From the NCBI GenBank assembly GCA_002310075.1, contig DBXU01000152.1, positions 28,739-52,175 on the forward strand: 23,437 nucleotides of DNA, written 5' to 3'. Both the position numbers and the translations under genes were made by a program. The DNA comes from Bacteroidales bacterium UBA1204. GTDB lineage: Bacteria > Bacteroidota > Bacteroidia > Bacteroidales > F082. Below, piece by piece: positions 8,135 to 15,641 of this stretch. Under the pieces are notes generated by a model that saw only the letters and a list, made by a program, of their open reading frames with translations, was not told where the DNA came from and did not search any database. The stretch's first letter is position 1; every line of letters starts with the position of its first letter.

Positions 8135-8439
8135 ATTGTTCGGGGAGAAATCCGAGCAGTTGAAGGCAATTTGTGCTAATACCTAGTTACGAATCTGGAA
8201 AATTTAAGCAGAGGTATTTGACATGGATTTGCCAGCCTATATCGTATCAATCAGATATTCTGTTGATTACATACAGGCTAGGTAAACATGTACAAATTAT
8301 TCTGCAAGGTTTTCCAGGCCTGTAACTGATAACGAGTACAATTAGTTTCCTAGCCTTCTTATGTACAATACGTAAACCTGCCGAATCGTGGAGACTATAG
8401 GCAAGAAGTTGAGACCCGTCGTATATAAAAGGTAAAAAA
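8135..8439 (+). ncRNA. Candidate structured leader RNA or small RNA of unknown family
   Basis: The stretch between the promoter at 8121 and the ATG at 8440 has frequent stops in the plus-strand frame checked. It has several long-range helices. Helix A pairs GGCAATTTGTG (8165-8175) with CATGGATTTGCC (8222-8233, one bulge) and continues as AATACCT (8178-8184) with AGGTATT (8212-8218). Helix B is a hairpin, 8234-8279, pairing AGCCT with AGGCT and ATCAATCAG with CTGTTGAT. Helix C pairs AGGCTAGGTAAAC (8275-8287, bulged T) with GTTTCCTAGCCT (8345-8356) and TGTAC (8289-8293) with GTACA (8336-8340). B and C share 8275-8279 and cannot both form completely. I do not recognise an RNA family. It could be a cis-regulatory leader or an independent RNA, and the pairing was found by eye, not by energy calculation. 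Confidence 0.45.
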
Positions 8440-8724
8440 ATGATTACTATTGAACAAGCAAAACGAATTATTAGAGAATTGAACAATGAATTCGATTCCC
8501 ATGACTTTATCGAAAACTACATTACCCAATTCGAAAGGGAGTATGTTAACATGTTGGTTGATAAAATCGAAAGCGAACAAATTTTCAGAACCGTAAATGC
8601 TTCAATCGGACGGTTCTTGGCTGATAACCAGTGTGAACTTGGGATTGTTAAAAACGGGCGAGAAGCATCTCAAAATGTAAAAGGTCACGAGACCGAAAAC
8701 CAAGGATGGATGAAAACGCTATAA
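8440..8724 (+). CDS. Small protein of unknown function, 94 residues
   Basis: The open frame starts at 8440 after AAAAGG (8427-8432), seven bases before the ATG, which is a plausible ribosome binding site. The protein is soluble and mostly charged, with no signal peptide or membrane segment. The N-terminal part (ITIEQAKRIIRELNNEFDS) looks helical, and a second helical region follows (DFIENYITQFEREYVNMLVD). The C-terminus is polar (SIGRFLADNQCELGIVKNG). I do not recognise a family. It lies four bases before the lipoprotein gene, so the pair is probably translated from one transcript that carries the structured leader. A partner, regulator or chaperone-like role would be a guess. Confidence 0.7.
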   Translation: MITIEQAKRIIRELNNEFDSHDFIENYITQFEREYVNMLVDKIESEQIFRTVNASIGRFLADNQCELGIVKNGREASQNVKGHETENQGWMKTL

Positions 8725-8728
8725 TGAT

Positions 8729-10537
8729 ATGGAAAAAACGGGAACACAAAAGACAGTCATGCATTTTTGTATGACAGCAGTTGTCTTTCTTTTCTTTTGC
8801 GCTTGCTCTGATGGAAAATGGGAAACTATTGGAAGTTATGGTGAAAACGATTGGCCGCTTTCTATCGTAAAAGGAGAGGAAAAATACGAGTTTGATTATC
8901 ATAATAACACAGCAATCCATTATTTTGACGAACTGAATGCCGAGAAAATCTGGTTCAAGCGTTTCAAGAATCCTCAAAAAGATGCTATAAGAAAACGACA
9001 TGTGACAAAAGTTCAAAAGTACATGGTTGACGGTTGGACTTATAGCGATGAAACCAAAGGAAAACAAGGGTGGCCTTGGTTCATATATAAAGGAACAGAA
9101 AAGTATGTGTTCAATTACAGCAACAATACTGTTGAACATTATTTCGATCCCGACAATGCCGAGAAGATCTGGTTCAGTTCGATTCAAGACCCACAAAAAG
9201 ATGCTTTGGAATTGCGTAATGCGACAAAATCAGTTGAAAAATACATGGTTGACGGATGGCTTTATAATGGTTCATATGGTGATGAGAATTGGCCGCTATC
9301 CATTTCAAGAAGTGACGAGAAATACGATTTTGACTATCAAAACAATACTGCAACTCATTATTGGAACAATAACAATTATGCAGAAAGGCTCCGTTTCTCA
9401 GTATTTCAGAATCCTCAAAAAGATGTTTTAGAAAAACGCCATATTATTGAAGAAACGACTATTCTTTTTGATGGTTGGACATTGGAGGGTAGTTATGGAG
9501 AGAAACGATGGCCTTTATCTATGACCAAAGGCAATCGTACTGTCAAATTCGATTATCGCAACAAAGCAGTCACTCAGTTTGATTCTGGTAAAGAAATCTC
9601 AAAAACATGGTTCTCTGCTTTTGACGATCCTGTGACGAACTATTTGAAACAAAGCCATGTCGTATATATAAAAAAGGCAGCCGAAAACGGATGGACATAT
9701 AGTGGTAGTTATGGGAAATATGAGAGTCCTACTTCGATGTCTAAAGGAAACGAACGGTATGATTTTGACTATAAGGACGTTATTACTGCATATCATTTTG
9801 TAAATGGCAGACGAGCAGAGACATTGGAATTTAGCACATTGCAGTCGCCGATGGATGTTATCAACAAAAGAAATGAGGCTAAAATAAGAGAGTATGAATT
9901 CGATTCACAAGGAAAACTGTACAAGGTAAAGTATTTAAGCAAACATGGCAATTATTACTTGCCTTTTTATATCGGTTCCGAGGGGAAAGAAGAAATAAGC
10001 AATACTTCCATTTACAAAAAAGGTACTGGTTGGGTTGATGATGTAGTGTATGAAGCTTCTTTGGCATCAAAATCTACAATGTTTGATATTCTATTCTCAA
10101 GCGATGTGTATGATATATATCAGATAGACAAAGGGACGGGGGAAAAACACAAAATAGCCCAAGTGTCACCAAATCAATTAAAAAGCTATTTATTAAGCAT
10201 TCTTTATAGCTTAGATGGTTCTTATGACGACAACTCAATGAAACAAGGAAACAGTATGGTTTCCGAAGGGTCTTCAAGTGGAATCAGCAATTCAAACCAT
10301 ACCATTTCAAGTGACACAAAAAATGGTGAAAAGTATGTCATAATCAACGGAACCGAACTCCGTTTGCGACTTGGTCCTTCAACAAGTGCCGAAACCTTTA
10401 AATGGGATGACGGTACTAACCGTCATCCAAACAAAGGAGAGAAATATCGCTATCTTGGTGAATCAGGCGATTTCTACAAAATAGACTACAAAGGTTACGA
10501 GCTTTGGGTGTCGAAACAATACACGTATTTGGAATAA
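8729..10537 (+). CDS. Predicted lipoprotein with five tandem ~73-residue repeats and C-terminal SH3-like domain
   Basis: This 602-residue protein has an N-terminal export signal ending in FLFFCAC, so C26 is the likely lipidated cysteine. A later start at M11 is also possible. Residues 31-~395 are five tandem repeats (31-102, 103-176, 177-249, 250-321, 322-~395). Each begins with W and carries the pattern GSYG...WPLS...KG.EKY.FDY.NNTA.HYF...AEK.WFS...NPQKD...KRH. Residues ~396-470 are a non-repeat region. A serine/asparagine-rich linker follows, and residues ~534-602 (ELRLRLGPS, YRYLGESGDFYKIDYKGYELWVS) resemble a bacterial SH3 (SH3b) domain, which often binds cell-wall or peptide ligands. I do not recognise the repeat as a named family. 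Surface or periplasmic binding is an inference. Its base composition looks more AT-rich than the flanking core genes. Confidence 0.85.
   Translation: MEKTGTQKTVMHFCMTAVVFLFFCACSDGKWETIGSYGENDWPLSIVKGEEKYEFDYHNNTAIHYFDELNAEKIWFKRFKNPQKDAIRKRHVTKVQKYMVDGWTYSDETKGKQGWPWFIYKGTEKYVFNYSNNTVEHYFDPDNAEKIWFSSIQDPQKDALELRNATKSVEKYMVDGWLYNGSYGDENWPLSISRSDEKYDFDYQNNTATHYWNNNNYAERLRFSVFQNPQKDVLEKRHIIEETTILFDGWTLEGSYGEKRWPLSMTKGNRTVKFDYRNKAVTQFDSGKEISKTWFSAFDDPVTNYLKQSHVVYIKKAAENGWTYSGSYGKYESPTSMSKGNERYDFDYKDVITAYHFVNGRRAETLEFSTLQSPMDVINKRNEAKIREYEFDSQGKLYKVKYLSKHGNYYLPFYIGSEGKEEISNTSIYKKGTGWVDDVVYEASLASKSTMFDILFSSDVYDIYQIDKGTGEKHKIAQVSPNQLKSYLLSILYSLDGSYDDNSMKQGNSMVSEGSSSGISNSNHTISSDTKNGEKYVIINGTELRLRLGPSTSAETFKWDDGTNRHPNKGEKYRYLGESGDFYKIDYKGYELWVSKQYTYLE
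8819..9913 (+). repeat. Five diverged tandem repeat units inside the lipoprotein gene
   Basis: Units run approximately 8819-9034, 9035-9256, 9257-9475, 9476-9691 and 9692-9913, 216-222 bases each. They are recognised by protein alignment: each starts with TGG (Trp), contains the FDY/FNY core and, in units 1-3, ends near NPQKD or DPQKD followed by DG. Units 1-3 are closest to each other and units 4 and 5 more diverged. This suggests duplication followed by drift. Confidence 0.75.
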
Positions 10538-10585
10538 ACACAAAAACTTTTAATCAGCCGGCAGCAATGTCGGCTTTTTTTGTGT
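10538..10585 (+). terminator. Terminator after the lipoprotein gene
   Basis: AGCCG (10556-10560) pairs with CGGCT (10571-10575), followed by a T-run to 10581. Outside it, ACACAAAAA (10538-10546) can pair with TTTTTGTGT (10577-10585), extending the stem, so it may act in both directions. It directly follows the stop codon. Confidence 0.78.
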
Positions 10586-10601
10586 AAATACGGCCAAAAA
10601 C

Positions 10602-10632
10602 TTGCCGGTATAAAATTTTATACCTATCTTTG
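10602..10632 (+). promoter_or_regulatory. Promoter of the DUF4160/DUF2442 module
   Basis: The -7 motif TATCTTTG (10625-10632) matches TAnnTTTG. A TTG at 10602-10604 lies 20 bases upstream of it, which fits the expected -33 position. The start codon of the first gene is 15 bases further on. A perfect palindrome fills the space between the two elements. Confidence 0.65.
10607..10624. promoter_or_regulatory. Perfect 18-bp palindrome, candidate operator
   Basis: GGTATAAAATTTTATACC reads the same on both strands and lies exactly between the -33-like TTG and the -7 motif. A dimeric repressor bound here would block the promoter. The helix-turn-helix protein encoded at 10894-11310 is the obvious candidate binder. 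The symmetry is seen; the operator role is inferred. Confidence 0.6.
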
Positions 10633-10646
10633 CAGAAAATTCTGCC

Positions 10647-10880
10647 ATGCCTACATTGTTGATAACCTTTGGTATGCGGTTCTTCTTCTATCTGGATGAG
10701 CACCATCCCATTCATGTGCATGTGGATTGCAACGGAAAGAAAGCCAAGATTGCATTGGAGCCTTCGGTTAGTCTGGTTTACAACCACGGGCTGAAAGAAT
10801 AAGAAATCAAAAAGGCTATCGACACTTGCGTCATCTATCGCGAAGATTTCATAGCAGAATGGCATAAAAGGTTTGATTAA
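10647..10880 (+). pseudogene. DUF4160 family protein gene with an internal stop
   Basis: From the ATG at 10647 the frame reads MPTLLITFGMRFFFYLDEHH and then PIHVHVDCNGKKAKIALEPS, a clear DUF4160 start with the conserved HHPIHVHV core. It is interrupted after 51 codons by TAA at 10800-10802. The same frame continues without a shift as EIKKAIDTCVIYREDFIAEWHKRFD to a second stop at 10878-10880, which matches the usual DUF4160 C-terminus (helix, then EDF/W H). A single substitution in a CAA, AAA or GAA codon would explain the stop. DUF4160 genes usually precede a DUF2442 gene, as here, and the pair is often listed among putative toxin-antitoxin-like modules. A truncated 51-residue product might still be made. 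Confidence 0.8.
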
Positions 10881-10893
10881 ATATTCAAGGAAC

Positions 10894-11310
10894 ATGGAAA
10901 AGATCAAGAACATCTGGTTTGACGGAAACAGAATCTATCTGAAGACGACCGAGGGCCGTGTTTTAAGCCGTCCTCTGGAGGCCTATCCCGAACTGAAAGA
11001 TGCCTCAATGGAACAACGCAACGACTTCACTATCGACGAAGAAGGCACCTCAATCCGTTGGGAAGGGTTGGATGCCGACATGCACATCTCGAGCTTTTAT
11101 GAAACAAGTGAGCCGAACAATCAAAATGAAGTAGCCAAGATGTTTGCGCGTTTCCCTTGGCTCAATGTTTCGGAAGTGGCTCGTGCCATCGGCATCAACA
11201 AAAGCCTGTTGGCCCGCTATATCTACGGCATCTCAAAGCCAAGCGAACAACGTCTGCAACAAATCCGACTCACTTTGCATTCCTTAGGAACGGAACTGCA
11301 AAGCGCATGA
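10894..11310 (+). CDS. DUF2442 domain protein with C-terminal helix-turn-helix
   Basis: This 138-residue protein starts at the ATG at 10894, with AAGGA (10887-10891) just upstream; a longer TTG start at 10873 would overlap the DUF4160 gene. Residues 1-~75 (IKNIWFDGNRIYLKTTEGRV, FTIDEEGTSIRWEGLDADMH) match DUF2442. Residues ~88-138 (FPWLNVSEVARAIGINKSLLARYIYGI, shown in part, and KPSEQRLQQIRLTLHSLG) form a helix-turn-helix like Cro/C1-type or XRE-type DNA-binding domains. It is the partner of the DUF4160 gene 13 bases upstream. Binding to the palindrome at 10607 and autoregulation are likely but inferred. No export signal is present. Confidence 0.88.
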   Translation: MEKIKNIWFDGNRIYLKTTEGRVLSRPLEAYPELKDASMEQRNDFTIDEEGTSIRWEGLDADMHISSFYETSEPNNQNEVAKMFARFPWLNVSEVARAIGINKSLLARYIYGISKPSEQRLQQIRLTLHSLGTELQSA

Positions 11311-11372
11311 ATCTCACGCTTGAAATACTTTTTCGCATAAGCCTTCGTTAATACTGAAATTATCATTCAAAA

Positions 11373-12887
11373 ATGTCACTATTACTCTTTATCCTGATCG
11401 TCCCAGCCCTCTTTACCATCCCGATTGCTTTCTGCTGGAAGCAGTTTGAAGCCGCCGGACAAAAAGGCTGGTACAGCCTCATCCCTTACTACAACATTTA
11501 TATCCTACTGAAAATCATCGGCAAGCACAAGAAGTTCTGGTGGTGGTTCTTCATCGTCTTCCCATACATCAACATCTTTATGTTGCTGCTCATGCTCGTC
11601 GAACTGGGCAAATGCTTCGGTAGGTTCAAAATCTGGGAGGAAGGCATGGCTGCCGTCTTACCTTGCATTTTCTTCCCCATCATTGCCAAGGACGACAAAT
11701 ACCAAGACCCGCTCACGACCCAGCGACCCAAGAAATCGGCCGCACGCGAGTGGTTCGATGCCATCATCTTTGCCGTAGTCGCCGCCTTAATCATTAGGAC
11801 TTATGTCTTCGAAGCCTTCACCATTCCAACTTCGAGTATGGAGAAGTCGCTTTGCGTTGGCGACTATCTGATTGTCAGCAAGATACACTATGGCCCCAAA
11901 AGGCCCAACACGCCTCTGTCCTTCCCTTTCGTGCACAACACCTTGCCTGGAAGCAAAACTAAGAAATCCTATCTGGAATGGATCAAATTGCCATACCACC
12001 GCTATCCAGGTGTCTCCACCATGAAGCGATATGATCCCATCGTATTCAACTATCCCGCCGGCGACACAGTATGCGACATCTACCAAAGTAGCGTCAACTA
12101 TTACGACCTTGTTCGCGAATATGGACGCCAAAAAGTATGGAATGACCACCAAAACTTTGGAAAGGTCATCGCCCATCCGGTTGACAAGCGTGAGAACTAC
12201 GTGAAACGCCTCATTGGCATGCCAGGCGACACGCTCAAAATCATCAACGGTGTAGTGTATATCAACAATGAGAAAGCTTTTGAGCCCGAAAACATGCAAT
12301 TCAACTATACCGTGGTGACCACCAACGGCGGCATCAACAAGCAAACCTTAGACAAGTACAATATTACTGAAGGCTACCGCACTGCCGACCCCAACACCTT
12401 CATCCTCAACATCAGCGCCAAGGTGGCGGACGAACTTATCAAGCTGCCTTACATCACTTCCGTGATGCGCAACATCCAAGCCCCTGGAGAAGGAACTAGC
12501 ACCAGCCTCTTCCCTAACCGTCCTGACCTCTACCCCTGGAATGTGGACAATTTCGGGCCACTTTACATTCCACAAAAAGGTGTGACCGTCCCGCTGAACA
12601 TCAACAACTTGCCGCTCTACGAGCGCATCATCCACGCCTATGAACTACACGATCTGAAGGTGCAAGGTGATCAGATTTTTATTGACGGACAACCAGCCAA
12701 TAGCTACACCTTCACGATGAATTATTACTGGATGATGGGTGACAACCGCCACAACTCCGCCGACTCACGCTTTTGGGGGTTCGTACCCGAGAATCATATA
12801 GTGGGCAAGCCCGTGCTTGTTTGGCTCTCCCTTGACAAGGAGAATGGTGGCATCCGCTGGAAACGGATGTTTAAAATCCCCAAATAA
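11373..12887 (+). CDS. lepB: Signal peptidase I with N-terminal membrane domain
   Basis: This 504-residue S26A signal peptidase removes signal peptides of exported proteins at the cytoplasmic membrane. Residues ~1-110 are a multi-span membrane part with AGQKGWYSLIPYYNIYILLK, like DUF5684, ending near the juxtamembrane KSAAREWFDAIIFAVVAALI segment. The catalytic region begins with TIPTSSMEKSLCVGDYLIVS, where S155 is the nucleophile. The general-base lysine is K278 in YVKRLIGMPGDTLKI. The GDNRHNSADSRFWGFVP box starts at G456. The Ser-to-Lys distance of 123 residues is much longer than in the E. coli enzyme, so an insertion is present. It is separated from dapB by the accessory block. A weak TACTTTTT at 11326 might be its promoter. 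Confidence 0.96.
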   Translation: MSLLLFILIVPALFTIPIAFCWKQFEAAGQKGWYSLIPYYNIYILLKIIGKHKKFWWWFFIVFPYINIFMLLLMLVELGKCFGRFKIWEEGMAAVLPCIFFPIIAKDDKYQDPLTTQRPKKSAAREWFDAIIFAVVAALIIRTYVFEAFTIPTSSMEKSLCVGDYLIVSKIHYGPKRPNTPLSFPFVHNTLPGSKTKKSYLEWIKLPYHRYPGVSTMKRYDPIVFNYPAGDTVCDIYQSSVNYYDLVREYGRQKVWNDHQNFGKVIAHPVDKRENYVKRLIGMPGDTLKIINGVVYINNEKAFEPENMQFNYTVVTTNGGINKQTLDKYNITEGYRTADPNTFILNISAKVADELIKLPYITSVMRNIQAPGEGTSTSLFPNRPDLYPWNVDNFGPLYIPQKGVTVPLNINNLPLYERIIHAYELHDLKVQGDQIFIDGQPANSYTFTMNYYWMMGDNRHNSADSRFWGFVPENHIVGKPVLVWLSLDKENGGIRWKRMFKIPK

Positions 12888-12905
12888 ATACATATCGAAC
12901 ACTTG

Positions 12906-12937
12906 TAGGCTGCCTGTTTCGGCAGCCTATTTTTTTG
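12906..12937 (+). terminator. Rho-independent terminator after lepB
   Basis: TAGGCTGCC (12906-12914) pairs perfectly with GGCAGCCTA (12921-12929) around TGTTTC and is followed by a T-run. It separates lepB from the ftsK promoter. Confidence 0.92.
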
Positions 12938-12981
12938 TTCCAAAAATCAGAGATGGCTCAAAAACAAACCAACTATTTTTT

Positions 12982-12989
12982 TATTTTTG
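12982..12989 (+). promoter_or_regulatory. -7 element of the ftsK run
   Basis: TATTTTTG matches TAnnTTTG and lies 22 bases upstream of the ftsK ATG, immediately after the lepB terminator. Confidence 0.6.
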
Positions 12990-13011
12990 CAAGTTATTAA
13001 CGAAACAGAAA

Positions 13012-15639
13012 ATGGCCACAGGAAACAACCGTAAAGAGAACACCTTCAAGTCGCAGCTACCCAACCCTTTCATTGAGGAAGAGTTGCCAGCCTCCATCGA
13101 CGAATCCGACAAAGCGAAAGGCAAGAAAGACAACCTTTCAACGAGCTCAGGAACATCGACAAAGGACAAAAAAAAGAAAACAAAAGAGTCCAAGCAACAC
13201 GAAAAGAAGCACGAAGGAGACGGTAAAACCAAACGTATCATCGGTGTGCTTTCCATTTGTTTGGCCGTGTTTCTCGGCATAGCGCTTATCTCTTATCTTG
13301 CCAGCTTTTTTAGTGGCCACCATCAGGAATATGGCAATCAGATTTTCAGCAAAGCGGTCAAAATAGACAACTGGACTGGTCGAGGCGGGGTCTTTATTGC
13401 TCAAACCCTTATCAAAGAATCCTTTGGCATCGGCGCTTTTTTCTTCGTTTATCTCCTTACACTCATCGGACTTTGGCTCACCGACAATGCTAGAATCAAA
13501 ATGTGGAGCATTTGGAAATATGCGCTGATGAGCCTTGTGTGGATACCCTTGCTTTTCGCGCTCATTGCCCTATCAGCCCCAAAATGTGCCATCTTAGGCG
13601 GAGCTGTCGGGCTTTGGCTCAACACCTTGCTCAACAACTATGTTGGCAAAGTAGGCACTATCATCATTTTGGTATTCCTATTCCTCGTGTTTGCCATATA
13701 TCAGTTCAACCTCACCTTTAACCACATCAAACAGATGCGTGAAAAACGTATCGAAGAGCAACGACGTCAGGCTGCCATCCTTGCCGAACAACGCATCATG
13801 GAAGAAATGGGCATACGGCAAGACAACACGACAGACAACGGTGAAGATATCGATCCTGCTTTCATCGACGATGACATCATCGACGACAGCCTCCCTCCCG
13901 TCTCTTCCTACACTCGTGACATGCCTTTGGAAATCACTCCGACAGAAAACGAAAGAAAAGAGAATGTATTTGTAAAACCTGTTGAAGAACCAGAAATCCA
14001 AACTGCAGAAGGTTCTCCAAAAGAGCCCATCCAATCCGATAACGAAGTGGCCTTGGTGATTGAAAAAACACAAGAAGAAGAGACCGTCAACAAGATAGAA
14101 CGCCATACTATCGACACACCCTTTGATCCGCACTACGAACTGCGTGATTTCAAGTTCCCCACTCTCGACATGCTCAACGATTATGGCGATAAGAAGTCCG
14201 AAATCAATGAAGAGGAACTGCAAGCCAATAAAAACAAAATCGTTGAGACTTTAGGCAACTATGGAATCGCCATCGACAAAATCAAAGCTACCATTGGACC
14301 TACGGTGACACTTTATGAAATTGTACCTGCAGCTGGAGTGCGCATTTCAAAAATCAAGAATCTGGAAGACGACATCGCCTTGAGTCTGGCAGCGTTAGGT
14401 ATCCGTATCATCGCACCCATTCCAGGCAAGGGAACCATTGGCATCGAGGTGCCAAACAGTAAACCCGAGACCGTCTCGATGCGTAGCGTATTGAGCTCCG
14501 AAAAATTCCAAAACAACAAATACGCCTTACCATGCGCCATCGGCAAGACCATCTCCAACGAGACCTATGTCTTCGACCTTGCCAAAATGCCCCATATCCT
14601 TATGGCAGGAGCCACTGGACAAGGTAAATCAGTAGGTCTTAATGCAATTATAGCCTCTTTGCTATACAGCAAACACCCATCGGAGTTGAAATTCATCATG
14701 GTCGACCCGAAAAAAGTGGAGCTAACACTTTATAACCGCATCGAGCGTCACTATCTGGCAAAACTCCCCGACTCAGAGGATGCCATCATCACAGATGTCC
14801 ATAAAGTGGTACGCACACTTAATTCCTTGTGCATCGAGATGGATAACCGCTACGAACTATTGAAACAGGCAGAATGCCGCAACATCATTGAATACAACGA
14901 AAAATTCAAGTCGCGGAAGCTTTTGCCCACCGAAGGGCATCGTTTTCTCCCCTATATTGTACTGGTCGTAGATGAATTTGCCGACCTTATCATGACAGCC
15001 GGACGCGAAGTGGAATCGCCCATAGCCCGTCTTGCCCAGTTGGCACGAGCCATAGGCATCCACCTAATCATTGCCACGCAACGTCCTTCCGTCAACATCA
15101 TTACAGGTTCCATCAAAGCCAACTTCCCTGCCCGTATTGCCTTCCGCGTCATCTCGGCTGTCGACTCCAAGACCATCCTTGACCAAAGCGGGGCCAACCA
15201 ACTCATCGGTCGTGGCGACATGCTCCTTTCCACAGGCAACGACCTTGTTCGTCTGCAGTGCGCTTTTATCGACACTCCAGAGGTCGAAAAAGTGACGGAA
15301 TATATCGGTGCCCAACGGGGCTATGCAGAACCCTTCCTCCTGCCTGAAGTACCTGACGAGGAAGGAGATGGCATCGACATCGAAGAAGACGGCGAACGCG
15401 ACAGCCTCTTCGAAGATGCAGCTCGTATCGTGGTGCAAACTCAACAAGGTTCTACCTCGATGATACAACGCAAGCTGAAACTTGGCTACAACAGAGCGGG
15501 ACGCATCATCGATCAACTTGAAGCAGCTGGCATCGTAGGTCCATTTTCGGGAAGCAAATCACGCGAGGTGAAAGTGAAAGACGAATTCGCTTTGGAACAG
15601 ATTTTGCGGGATATCTACAACAAAGATAATGGCATTTAA
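13012..15639 (+). CDS. ftsK: DNA translocase FtsK
   Basis: This 875-residue protein starts at the ATG at 13012. The open frame extends back into lepB but passes through the terminator and promoter, so the internal start is chosen. Residues ~1-70 are charged and polar (KKKTKESKQHEKKHE). Four membrane segments lie at ~75-235, beginning with GVLSICLAVFLGIALISYLA. An acidic linker of ~135 residues follows. The motor has Walker A GATGQGKS (K539) and Walker B VLVVDEFADLI (D654). The DNA-sequence-reading gamma winged helix lies at ~790-860 (FEDAARIVVQTQQGSTSMIQ, LGYNRAGRIIDQLEAAGIVG). FtsK pumps DNA across the closing septum and activates XerCD. Three bases separate it from the lolA-like gene. Confidence 0.97.
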   Translation: MATGNNRKENTFKSQLPNPFIEEELPASIDESDKAKGKKDNLSTSSGTSTKDKKKKTKESKQHEKKHEGDGKTKRIIGVLSICLAVFLGIALISYLASFFSGHHQEYGNQIFSKAVKIDNWTGRGGVFIAQTLIKESFGIGAFFFVYLLTLIGLWLTDNARIKMWSIWKYALMSLVWIPLLFALIALSAPKCAILGGAVGLWLNTLLNNYVGKVGTIIILVFLFLVFAIYQFNLTFNHIKQMREKRIEEQRRQAAILAEQRIMEEMGIRQDNTTDNGEDIDPAFIDDDIIDDSLPPVSSYTRDMPLEITPTENERKENVFVKPVEEPEIQTAEGSPKEPIQSDNEVALVIEKTQEEETVNKIERHTIDTPFDPHYELRDFKFPTLDMLNDYGDKKSEINEEELQANKNKIVETLGNYGIAIDKIKATIGPTVTLYEIVPAAGVRISKIKNLEDDIALSLAALGIRIIAPIPGKGTIGIEVPNSKPETVSMRSVLSSEKFQNNKYALPCAIGKTISNETYVFDLAKMPHILMAGATGQGKSVGLNAIIASLLYSKHPSELKFIMVDPKKVELTLYNRIERHYLAKLPDSEDAIITDVHKVVRTLNSLCIEMDNRYELLKQAECRNIIEYNEKFKSRKLLPTEGHRFLPYIVLVVDEFADLIMTAGREVESPIARLAQLARAIGIHLIIATQRPSVNIITGSIKANFPARIAFRVISAVDSKTILDQSGANQLIGRGDMLLSTGNDLVRLQCAFIDTPEVEKVTEYIGAQRGYAEPFLLPEVPDEEGDGIDIEEDGERDSLFEDAARIVVQTQQGSTSMIQRKLKLGYNRAGRIIDQLEAAGIVGPFSGSKSREVKVKDEFALEQILRDIYNKDNGI

Positions 15640-15641
15640 AA

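Noticed and set aside
8247..8486. 79-codon minus-strand frame over the leader
   Set aside because: It overlaps the start of the 94-residue gene, resembles no protein I know, and the DNA there is better explained by paired RNA helices.
10657..10665. Third copy of TGTTGATAA
   Set aside because: It lies singly inside the DUF4160 coding sequence and is probably chance; it also shows that one arm alone is not informative.
12817..13011. Upstream extension of the ftsK frame
   Set aside because: It overlaps the end of lepB and runs through the lepB terminator and the ftsK promoter.
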